DNA from: Comamonadaceae bacterium
GTDB lineage: Bacteria; Pseudomonadota; Gammaproteobacteria; Burkholderiales; Burkholderiaceae_C
Length of the DNA: 5,087 bases
Assembly: GCA_024642025.1 (NCBI GenBank)
Contig: JAHEBY010000218.1
Coordinates: forward strand, 1 to 5,087
Direction: 5' to 3'
How positions within the stretch are numbered: the stretch's first letter is position 1; every line of letters starts with the position of its first letter. This document shows positions 1 to 5,087 of this stretch, one piece after another. The position numbers and the translations under genes are program-made. Below the pieces are notes generated by a model, which worked only from the letters and a program-made list of their open reading frames with translations, did no database searches and had not been told where the DNA came from.

Positions 1-1013
1 GTAATGACACCAAAAATCGACAGGCGCCAGTCGGTCATGGTTTGCAGCTTGAATGACAAGCCCGCCAGGGCGATGGTGCCCAAAACCGGTATGGCAGCAC
101 TCTTTAGTTGCACTTTGCCGCGCTTGAGGCCAGCCAGAGCGCCGATGGTGACCACAACCGCCATGACGACGGCCACCCAGCGGAACATCTCAATGTCATC
201 CAGCAGCTTGGGCAGCAGCACCACAATGGCCGCACCCAGCATGGAGCCCGAACGCGTCTTGCGACCACCCATGATGACGGCCAGCAAAAACATCACCGTC
301 AGCTCAAAGTTGTAGGTGTTGGGCGAAATGTATTGTTCGGAATACGCATACAGCGCACCCGCAAGGCCAGCCAACCCGGCACTGATCACAAACGCATAGA
401 CCTTGTAGCGGTAGACAGAAACACCCATGCAGTCAGAGGCCACCGGGCTGCCGCGCAGCGCTTCAAACGCGCGCCCAAGATGCGAGCGCAGCACGCGATG
501 CACAAATATCAACGACAAAATGAGCATCACGACAACCACCCAGTAAAACTCGCGCTCGCCCAGCTTGACGCCGAACAGGTCGGGTTTGCTGATCTTGATG
601 CCCAAGGGGCCTTCGGTCAGAAAGCTCATCTCGTTGATCAGAATCTGGATAATGGTGCCAAACGCCAGTGTGACCATGGCGAGGTAGGGCCCGGTCACTC
701 TAAGGGCTGGCAGGGCCAGCAGTGCGCCGAAAGCAGCCGTTACGACAATCGCTGCAGGCAGCGTGATCCACAGGCTGGCACCCAACTTCAAAACCAGCAC
801 ACCGGCAGTGTAGGCGCCGATACCAAACAGGCCAGAGTGCCCCAGCGAAACCTGACCGGTATACCCCACCACAATGTCCAGCCCGAACAGCACGATCGCG
901 TAGATCATGATGGTTTCGAGCAAGTGGATGTAATAGGGGTTGTGAAACGCAACCGGGAAGAGGGCCAGCGCCGCAATACCGGCGATGGACAAGGCAAGAT
1001 ACTGACGCTTCAT
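1..1013 (-). CDS. livM: LivM-type branched-chain amino acid ABC transporter permease (C-terminus cut by window edge)
   Basis: Inner-membrane permease subunit of a HAAT-family (Leu/Ile/Val-type) ABC importer, expected to pair with the LivH-like protein encoded just upstream. I translated the minus strand from ATG at 1013-1011; the frame stays open to base 1, giving 337 residues with no stop. Very hydrophobic, with many predicted membrane helices. The LivM signature GYTGQVSLGHSGLFGIGAY is at residues 50-68. The cytoplasmic coupling loop, starting GRAFEALRGSPVASDCMGV at 180-198, contacts the ATPases and is followed by AFVISAGLAGLAGAL (207-221). The start is 2 nt after the livH stop, so translation is probably coupled. 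Odd: after the usual LLPKLL segment (266-271) there are roughly 50 extra residues, including hydrophobic stretches near 279-295 and 306-320, before a WRLSIFG motif (329-335) that resembles the usual last helix. It may therefore be a longer LivM or a LivM-LivG fusion. Family assignment is firm; the substrate is unknown. Confidence 0.93.
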   Translation of the reverse strand, partial: MKRQYLALSIAGIAALALFPVAFHNPYYIHLLETIMIYAIVLFGLDIVVGYTGQVSLGHSGLFGIGAYTAGVLVLKLGASLWITLPAAIVVTAAFGALLALPALRVTGPYLAMVTLAFGTIIQILINEMSFLTEGPLGIKISKPDLFGVKLGEREFYWVVVVMLILSLIFVHRVLRSHLGRAFEALRGSPVASDCMGVSVYRYKVYAFVISAGLAGLAGALYAYSEQYISPNTYNFELTVMFLLAVIMGGRKTRSGSMLGAAIVVLLPKLLDDIEMFRWVAVVMAVVVTIGALAGLKRGKVQLKSAAIPVLGTIALAGLSFKLQTMTDWRLSIFGVI

Positions 1014-1015
1014 GA

Positions 1016-1891
1016 TCAGACTTTCTTGATGGCTGACTTGCCAAACAGGCCGGCGGGTTTGACCGCCAGCACAATCAGCAGCAAAACGAGTCCGGGTACA
1101 TCCTTGTAGCCAGTCGACAGGTAAAAGCCTGTGGTGGTCTCGGCGATACCGAGAATCAGCCCGCCAATAACGATGCCCATGCCACTGGTGAGGCCGCCAA
1201 TGATGGCCACTGCAAAGGCCTTCAGACCGAGCACAGCGCCCATCGTGGAGCCGGTCAATGTCAGCGGGGCGATCAACACGCCCGCAAAGGCTGCCGTCAT
1301 GGAAGACAGCGAGTAGGAAAACGTGATCACCAGCGCGGTGTTGATTCCCATCAGCTTGGCCGCATCACGGTCGTTAAACGTGGCAACCACCGCTTTGCCG
1401 TAGATCGAGCGGCGGTTGAATAGCTCCACCGCCAGCATCATGGCCAGCGCGCCGAAAACCACCAAAATCTCCATGGGCAACACGTTGGCGCCCAGAAAAT
1501 GCATGGGCGACTCGGGCAACGGGCTTGGGAATTTGAGGTCATCGCGGCCCCAGACGTTCTCCGCCACGTTCTTGAAGATGATGCCCAGCGCGATGGTTGA
1601 CATGATCCAGCCGAACTCGGACTTCATCTTGATTGCCGGACGCACACCAATGCGCTCGACCACGGCGCCTTGCAGCGCACCAAACACCAACACCAGCGGG
1701 ATCATCAGCCAGTAGTTCACTCCGAGTCCCACCAGGGTCAGACCGACCAGCGCGCCGAGCATCAGGGCATCGCCTTGCCCGAAATTAAGCGTATCGGAAG
1801 TGGCAAAAGTCAGTTGGTAACCAAAGGCGATGACCGCGTAGATCATGCCCAGGGCAATGCCACTGAACACAAGTTGGGTGAAAATTTGCAT
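1016..1891 (-). CDS. livH: LivH-type branched-chain amino acid ABC transporter permease
   Basis: Complete 291-residue inner-membrane permease, the usual length for LivH, forming the channel with the LivM-like product encoded next. ATG at 1891-1889 is preceded by GGGA with a 6-nt gap; the stop is TGA at 1018-1016. Hydrophobic segments lie at about 7-29, 43-57, 60-79, 94-109, 138-156, 185-212, 219-249 and 265-281. The EAA-like cytoplasmic loop starts YGKAVVATFNDRDAAKLMGI (164-183) and carries the conserved spacing that contacts the ATPase. The N-terminal family signature, often close to NFAHG..YMLGA, reads TLNFGQGDALMLGA (34-47), a recognisable but atypical variant. An insert GRDDLKFPSPLPESP (115-129) sits in the periplasmic loop. 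It follows the binding-protein gene across a 93-nt gap that contains a hairpin, and directly precedes livM. The subunit assignment is strong; what passes through the channel cannot be told. Confidence 0.96.
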   Translation of the reverse strand: MQIFTQLVFSGIALGMIYAVIAFGYQLTFATSDTLNFGQGDALMLGALVGLTLVGLGVNYWLMIPLVLVFGALQGAVVERIGVRPAIKMKSEFGWIMSTIALGIIFKNVAENVWGRDDLKFPSPLPESPMHFLGANVLPMEILVVFGALAMMLAVELFNRRSIYGKAVVATFNDRDAAKLMGINTALVITFSYSLSSMTAAFAGVLIAPLTLTGSTMGAVLGLKAFAVAIIGGLTSGMGIVIGGLILGIAETTTGFYLSTGYKDVPGLVLLLIVLAVKPAGLFGKSAIKKV

Positions 1892-1925
1892 GAGTGTTCC
1901 CGACGGGAGTTGCGCACGGGGCGCG

Positions 1926-1959
1926 AAAAAGACCCGCCACCGGAAGCGTGTCCGGTGGC
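1926..1959 (-). terminator. Intercistronic hairpin with U-tract, likely partial terminator or mRNA stabiliser
   Basis: Between the binding-protein stop (1985) and the livH start (1891). On the minus strand GCCACCGGA (1959-1951) and TCCGGTGGC (1944-1936) form a perfect 9-bp, GC-rich stem with a 6-nt loop. The stem is followed by GGGTC and then five T (1930-1926). The 5-nt offset between stem and T-run makes it a weak intrinsic terminator rather than a strong one. Placed between a binding-protein gene and its permeases, it fits a leaky terminator or a 3'-end protector that raises the ratio of binding protein to permease. The inverted repeat is seen directly; the role is inferred. Confidence 0.6.
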
Positions 1960-1984
1960 AAGGCCTTGGGCTGGATGCCTGCTC

Positions 1985-3220
1985 TTACTTCTTGACTGCC
2001 AACGCGCCTTTGGCGTTAGCGTCTTTCAGGCGAATTTCAGAAGCTTTCTTCTGGTCATCTGCATACGCGTAAACCACACGTTGACCTTTGACTTCACCAA
2101 ACACAGGAATGTTGGCGGTAATGGCCTCATGGTCCTTCGCGCTGAATGGCTTGTTGTAAGTCGTCACCACGCCATCAACCGGAGCCTTCAAGTCTTCCAG
2201 AGCGGCCTTGATCTTCGGGCCATCGGTCGAACCAGCCTGCTTGATAGCCGCGGCCAGCAGATAGACGGAGTCGTAACCCTGGGCTGCCGAGACTGGGGAG
2301 TCAATGCGGCTGTCTTTCGGTTTGAAGGTCCGCAGGTAGCTCACGATAAACGACTGACGTTTTGGTGTTGTGGGTTCCTGAATAAAGGTCTGCGGCATGC
2401 GTGCGCCCTCGCCGCCGGGGCCGGCATTGTCAATGAAGTTAGCCATTGAAAGGGTCCAGCTACCGATCATCGGTACCTTCCAGCCCAGTTTGGTCATGCC
2501 ATTTGCGATCTGTGCCAGCTCAGGCCCAATCGCGTACGTGAGGACAACTTCGGCACCGGCTTCCTTGGCCTTCAGCAGTTGAGGTGTCATGTCGACGTCT
2601 TTGACGTTGAATTTTTCAACAGCCACGGCCTTGACACCCTTCAGGCCAAGTGCGGTTTCCAGATCGGTCCGGCCCAGTTGGCCATAGTTGGTGGAGTCAG
2701 CAAGGATGGCCACCTTTTTGAAACCGCGTCTTGTGATCGCTTCTTCAACAATCATCGGGGCCTGGATGCTGTCGTGTGCAGCATTGCGGAAAATGTAGTT
2801 CTCAGGCTGATCGTCAAACTGGTGCGTAACGAGCGAGCCGGTCGCCACGTTGTTCATGACGGGAATCTTGGCTTCCTGGTAAAAGCGCTGGGATGCCAGA
2901 GCCACACCTGTGTTGATGTATCCAACCGTAGCAGCAACTTTTTCCTTGCTGATCAACTCCTGGGCAATTTGCACGCCGCGCTCGTTCTTGGCTTCGTCGT
3001 CTCGCTCTACCAGCAAAAGCTGACGTCCCAACACGCCACCAGCCTTGTTGATCTCGTCTGTGGCCATACGCACGCCATCGCGCATGCTCACGCCCATGGA
3101 GGACGACCCCCCCGTGAACGGGCCCGCCACGCCGATTTTGATCGGCTCGGCAGCTTGGGATAAGGTGGCAGTTGCGGCCAGGGCAATCGCGCTCAGGACC
3201 AGTTTGACTTGAATGTTCAT
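1985..3220 (-). CDS. Periplasmic substrate-binding protein of branched-chain amino acid-type ABC transporter
   Basis: A 411-residue type I periplasmic binding protein (Peripla_BP_6 / LivJ-like family) that captures the substrate and delivers it to the LivHM channel. Start chosen at ATG 3220-3218: GGAG lies 9 nt upstream, and it gives a normal Sec signal peptide (residues 1-23, with a lysine at 6, a hydrophobic core, and a probable cut after SQA). An in-frame ATG at 3241 would put the ribosome site inside the gene and spoil the signal peptide. No cysteine is present, so this is a soluble periplasmic protein, not a lipoprotein. The mature protein opens with IKIGVAGPFTGGSSSMGV (27-44), the first ligand-lobe strand and loop. 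GGVLGR (61-66) and VATVGYINTGVALAS-like strands (96-110) follow, then NNVATGS (123-129), the usual position of ligand contacts. Substrate is not determinable; branched-chain amino acids, amides or aromatic/carboxylic acids are all possible. The stop is TAA at 1987-1985. It is probably the first gene of a transporter operon with livH and livM. Confidence 0.95.
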   Translation of the reverse strand: MNIQVKLVLSAIALAATATLSQAAEPIKIGVAGPFTGGSSSMGVSMRDGVRMATDEINKAGGVLGRQLLLVERDDEAKNERGVQIAQELISKEKVAATVGYINTGVALASQRFYQEAKIPVMNNVATGSLVTHQFDDQPENYIFRNAAHDSIQAPMIVEEAITRRGFKKVAILADSTNYGQLGRTDLETALGLKGVKAVAVEKFNVKDVDMTPQLLKAKEAGAEVVLTYAIGPELAQIANGMTKLGWKVPMIGSWTLSMANFIDNAGPGGEGARMPQTFIQEPTTPKRQSFIVSYLRTFKPKDSRIDSPVSAAQGYDSVYLLAAAIKQAGSTDGPKIKAALEDLKAPVDGVVTTYNKPFSAKDHEAITANIPVFGEVKGQRVVYAYADDQKKASEIRLKDANAKGALAVKK

Positions 3221-3229
3221 CGCGGGTGT

Positions 3230-3233
3230 CTCC
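3230..3233 (-). promoter_or_regulatory. Ribosome binding site of the binding-protein gene, possibly hidden in a hairpin
   Basis: GGAG (3233-3230) is 9 nt before ATG 3220 and decides that start over the ATG at 3241. It overlaps self-complementary sequence. CCGTG (3245-3241) can pair with CACGG (3236-3232) around a TGGG loop. Alternatively, CTCCGT (3268-3263) can pair with ACGGAG (3235-3230), covering the whole site, if the transcript starts upstream of 3268. Confidence 0.55.
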
Positions 3234-3257
3234 GTGCCCACACGGGGCGAAAGTTAG

Positions 3258-3284
3258 GGTGTACGGAGTGTGCCCGGGCGTCAA
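3258..3284 (-). promoter_or_regulatory. Weak candidate sigma-70 promoter for the binding-protein/livHM operon
   Basis: TTGACG (3284-3279) matches the -35 consensus at five of six bases. The best nearby -10 is poor: TACACC (3263-3258) with a short 15-nt spacer. A strong -35 with a weak -10 fits an activator-dependent promoter, and the repeat at 3315-3334 would then lie about 60-85 nt upstream of the start site. This is a by-eye match only, and the transcript could also read through from the kinase/regulator genes. Confidence 0.3.
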
Positions 3285-3302
3285 CGGCCTCGCCAGCGTT
3301 TG

Positions 3303-3335
3303 ACTACGCAGCGAGTTACCGTAGCGTTACGTAGT
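3303..3335 (-). repeat. Imperfect inverted repeat with nested direct repeat between regulator and transporter genes
   Basis: On the minus strand ACTACGTAACG (3335-3325) pairs with CGCTGCGTAGT (3313-3303): 11 positions with one G-T wobble and one mismatch, around an 11-nt loop. Read on the plus strand, the same segment contains GTTACCGTAG (3315-3324) and GTTACGTAG (3326-3334), a tandem direct repeat one base apart; the second copy includes the palindrome TACGTA (3328-3333). It begins 10 nt after the response-regulator gene. No T-run follows on either strand, so it is not a standard intrinsic terminator. It could be an operator for the regulator or a transcript-end hairpin. Confidence 0.55.
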
Positions 3336-3344
3336 GGAAAACCC

Positions 3345-3989
3345 TCAGCCGCCGGATTCGCCGAACGACGGACCACCGTGGCGGCTTCCATGCTCAACGG
3401 CGTATTTGATGAGGTCAGCCTGAGTTTCCAGGTCGAGCTTGCGGCGAATGTTTTGGCGATGCGTTTCGACTGTGCGCACGCTCAAATCCAGCACGCGGGC
3501 AATTTGCTTGCTTGATTGTCCACGCGACAGGCAGGCCAAAATATCCTGTTCGCGGGTCGACAGCTGGTTGCGAGACACCGGGGTACGGAACATCTTTCGA
3601 GATACGGACGCGCTCAAATAGGTGCCACCGCCAGCGACGGTGCGCAATGCACTCAGGATTTCTGCAGACGGCGCGTCCTTGAGCACATAGCCCCGGGCAC
3701 CCGCCTGCATTGACCGCTGCACATACTCGACACTGTCGTACATGCTGAGCATCAAGACTGCCAGTTTGGGCTGCCTGATCAATAACATGCCCATCAACTC
3801 GATGCCATTCACGTCCTTCATGCCGATATCCATCAGCACCAGCGTCGGGGAGCACGCCGCCAGGGCCGCTATGGCCTCCTGGGCGTCACCCGCCTCTCCT
3901 ACAACGGTGATATCCGGTTCACTGGCCAGACGGGCCTTCAGTCCGTCCCGCACGAGCGGATGATCATCTATCAGAAGCAATCGGATCAC
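3345..3989 (-). CDS. NarL/FixJ-family two-component response regulator
   Basis: A 214-residue DNA-binding response regulator, the standard length for this family. The receiver domain (about 1-118) shows acidic pocket D8-D9, phosphoacceptor D54 in LVLMDIGM, S82, Y101 and K104 (GYVLKDA), so all key residues are intact. A short linker leads to a LuxR-type helix-turn-helix (about 140-200) with LSTREQDILACLSRGQSSKQIA (143-164, pattern) and the recognition helix around VRTVETHRQNIRRKL (171-185). Start chosen at GTG 3989-3987: AAGGA lies 5 nt upstream, and the protein then begins VIRLLLIDDHP, the usual receiver start. The open frame extends back to 4088, but that would overlap the kinase gene and add 33 residues foreign to the family. 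It lies 20 nt after the kinase stop, so the two are co-transcribed partners. Its targets are unknown; the transporter promoter next door is a natural candidate. The stop is TGA at 3347-3345. Confidence 0.95.
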   Translation of the reverse strand: MIRLLLIDDHPLVRDGLKARLASEPDITVVGEAGDAQEAIAALAACSPTLVLMDIGMKDVNGIELMGMLLIRQPKLAVLMLSMYDSVEYVQRSMQAGARGYVLKDAPSAEILSALRTVAGGGTYLSASVSRKMFRTPVSRNQLSTREQDILACLSRGQSSKQIARVLDLSVRTVETHRQNIRRKLDLETQADLIKYAVEHGSRHGGPSFGESGG

Positions 3990-3994
3990 GTCAT

Positions 3995-3999
3995 TCCTT
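3995..3999 (-). promoter_or_regulatory. Ribosome binding site fixing the GTG start of the response regulator
   Basis: AAGGA (3999-3995) sits in the 20-nt gap after the kinase stop and 5 nt before GTG 3989. An ATG at 3994-3992 directly abuts it, but that frame ends after two codons (ATG ACG TGA) and is too close to the site to be used. Confidence 0.75.
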
Positions 4000-4009
4000 G
4001 AAGCACGTG

Positions 4010-5087
4010 TCAGGCCGCCGCACTGAAGCGACGGATCGCAACCCGCGACAGTTGGGCAGTAATGCGGGTGAGGCCCGGTTGAGACCAAACGGACAGATGG
4101 CCCCCGACCGTTTCAATGCGCTCGCGCATGTTGCGCAAACCAATGCCCCGCACAGGATTCTGCCGCACCGACTCCACATCAAACCCGCGCCCATTGTCGT
4201 GCACGCCCAGCGTGACTCCGCCCGAGTCTTCAAATGTCAGACGCAAACTGATATGGTCGCTATCGGCATGTTTGTGCACATTGGTCATGGCTTCCTGTGC
4301 AATGCGAAAGAGCACCGTTTTCACGTCGTCGGGCAGCTCCTGCTCCTGGCCCTCAATTTCCATTTGAAACACGTTCCGGTCCTGCCCGCACATCTCTTCA
4401 CCCAGGCTTCTGAGCGCGGCCGGTAACCCAAGCGTATCCAGCATGGCGGGCCGCAAGCGGTGCGACATGCCACGAACCTCTTGCAACGCCTCTCCAATAC
4501 GGTCCAGCGCGCGGGCAAGCGGCGTACGCACGGCTTCATCTGCTCCAGAAAGCCGATCATGGGCGGATTCGACCAGTAGCTTGATGGCAACCAGCGTCTG
4601 GCCGGTGCCATCATGCAGGTCGCGCGAAAGGTGTGCCCGCTCCTCCTCCTGCGAGTTGACCACTTTGCGGGCCAGCAAGGTCAACTTCGCATCACTAACC
4701 TTATTTTCCGAAAACCTGAGAACCATCGCCCACGCAAAGATAAGAGCCATGCCCAGACCGCCAGCGCCAGCGATCCACAGCAATGTCGAATGGACGTTGC
4801 GCTCGAGCTCCTCATCCAGCTGCTGCATCGCGGCATCAACGTCGTCCAGATAGGTTCCCGTTCCAATCATCCATCCCCAACGCTCTAGCACCGTGACGTA
4901 ACCCAGCTTGGGCGTTTCGAGCTGGGTTGACGGCTTGCGCCAGCGAAACACGACGAACCCGCCGCCCAAACGCGCGCGCTCGAGCAACATACGGATGGTG
5001 GGTTCGCCTCCGGAATCACGCAATTCGATGAGGTTCTGGCCAACCAGATCCGGCTGGCGCGGGTGCATGAGATTGACACCCTCCATG
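4010..5087 (-). CDS. Cache-domain sensor histidine kinase, HisKA_3 type (N-terminus cut by window edge)
   Basis: Membrane sensor kinase that autophosphorylates on histidine and passes phosphate to the regulator encoded 20 nt downstream. The frame is open at base 5087, and the first methionine seen (5086) is internal. Counting from it: residues 1-86 are the C-terminal part of a single-Cache (sCache_2-like) periplasmic sensor, with LMHPRQPDLVGQNL (6-19), GGGFVVFRWRKP (41-52) and the closing WGWMIGTGTYLDDVD (70-84). A membrane helix spans about 101-124. The phosphoacceptor is H158 in DLHDGTGQ, after the QEEERAHLSR lead-in. The HATPase_c domain has its N box at QEAMTNVHKHA (264-274, N269), its G1 box at DNGRGFD (297-303) and its G2 box at GIGLRNMRERI (314-324). 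All catalytic motifs look intact. The first membrane helix and the start of the Cache domain must lie beyond the right edge. Such Cache domains bind small organic acids or similar ligands; the specific ligand is not readable. The stop is TGA at 4012-4010. Confidence 0.95.
   Translation of the reverse strand, partial: MEGVNLMHPRQPDLVGQNLIELRDSGGEPTIRMLLERARLGGGFVVFRWRKPSTQLETPKLGYVTVLERWGWMIGTGTYLDDVDAAMQQLDEELERNVHSTLLWIAGAGGLGMALIFAWAMVLRFSENKVSDAKLTLLARKVVNSQEEERAHLSRDLHDGTGQTLVAIKLLVESAHDRLSGADEAVRTPLARALDRIGEALQEVRGMSHRLRPAMLDTLGLPAALRSLGEEMCGQDRNVFQMEIEGQEQELPDDVKTVLFRIAQEAMTNVHKHADSDHISLRLTFEDSGGVTLGVHDNGRGFDVESVRQNPVRGIGLRNMRERIETVGGHLSVWSQPGLTRITAQLSRVAIRRFSAAA

Noticed and set aside
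700..1074. A 124-codon minus-strand open frame overlapping the livH/livM junction
   Set aside because: It is a frame-shifted shadow of livM; the true livM frame starts at 1013 and shows the LivM signatures.
108..1109. A 333-codon open frame on the plus strand opposite livM and the end of livH
   Set aside because: It is fully antisense to a clear LivM/LivH reading, is rich in His, Gln, Arg and Asp with no family pattern, and arises from codon bias in high-GC genes.
1670..2449. A 259-codon open frame on the plus strand crossing the livH to binding-protein gap
   Set aside because: It is antisense to two well-supported genes and the intercistronic hairpin, and no recognisable domain is seen.
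2579..3163. A 194-codon open frame on the plus strand opposite the binding-protein gene
   Set aside because: It mirrors the binding-protein codons in another frame, has no ribosome site or domain, and is explained by GC bias.
1985..3241. Longer version of the binding protein beginning at ATG 3241
   Set aside because: The GGAG site falls within that extension, and the signal peptide is only normal from ATG 3220.
3303..3335. Intrinsic terminator for the two-component genes
   Set aside because: The hairpin is imperfect and has no T-run after it on either strand, so it is reported as a repeat rather than a terminator.
3345..4088. Longer version of the response regulator beginning at ATG 4088
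   Set aside because: It starts inside the kinase gene and adds 33 residues with no family counterpart; GTG 3989 has a good ribosome site and the canonical receiver start.

Overview
The window reads as a chromosomal stretch from a betaproteobacterium, most likely a Burkholderiales member of the Comamonadaceae type (Rhodoferax, Polaromonas or Acidovorax-like). This is an inference from the fairly high GC, the codon use and the protein style; no rRNA or other phylogenetic marker is present. All five genes lie on the minus strand, so transcription runs from high to low coordinates. Genes at both window edges are cut.

Layout in the direction of transcription. (1) 5087-4010: a membrane sensor histidine kinase missing its N-terminus, with the end of a single-Cache extracellular sensor domain, one membrane helix, a HisKA_3-type DLHDG box and an HATPase domain. 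(2) 3989-3345: its NarL/FixJ-type response regulator, starting at GTG 20 nt downstream. (3) 3344-3221: a 124-nt intergenic region with an imperfect hairpin, a nested direct repeat (GTTAC[C]GTAG) and a weak promoter candidate. (4) 3220-1985: a secreted substrate-binding protein of the branched-chain amino acid (Leu/Ile/Val, HAAT) ABC transporter family. (5) 1984-1892: a 93-nt gap holding a perfect 9-bp hairpin followed by a U-tract in the sense of transcription. (6) 1891-1016: LivH-type permease. (7) 1013-1: LivM-type permease, 2 nt after livH and running off the left edge. The ATPase subunits (LivG, LivF) are not in the window. They may lie beyond base 1, or LivG may be fused to this LivM.

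How the parts may work together (inference): the binding protein captures a small organic molecule in the periplasm and the LivH/LivM channel imports it. The adjacent Cache-kinase/NarL-type pair may sense that molecule or a related one and switch on the transporter by binding the repeats upstream of the binding-protein gene. The hairpin after the binding-protein gene would let it be made in excess over the permeases. The substrate cannot be read from the sequence: branched-chain amino acids, amides or urea, and aromatic or other carboxylic acids are all imported by this family.

Nothing here is a clearly new system. The points worth checking are the regulatory region at 3230-3335, the intercistronic hairpin, the extra C-terminal segment in LivM, and the non-canonical LivH signature. 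No mobile element, CRISPR array, tRNA or rRNA was seen.
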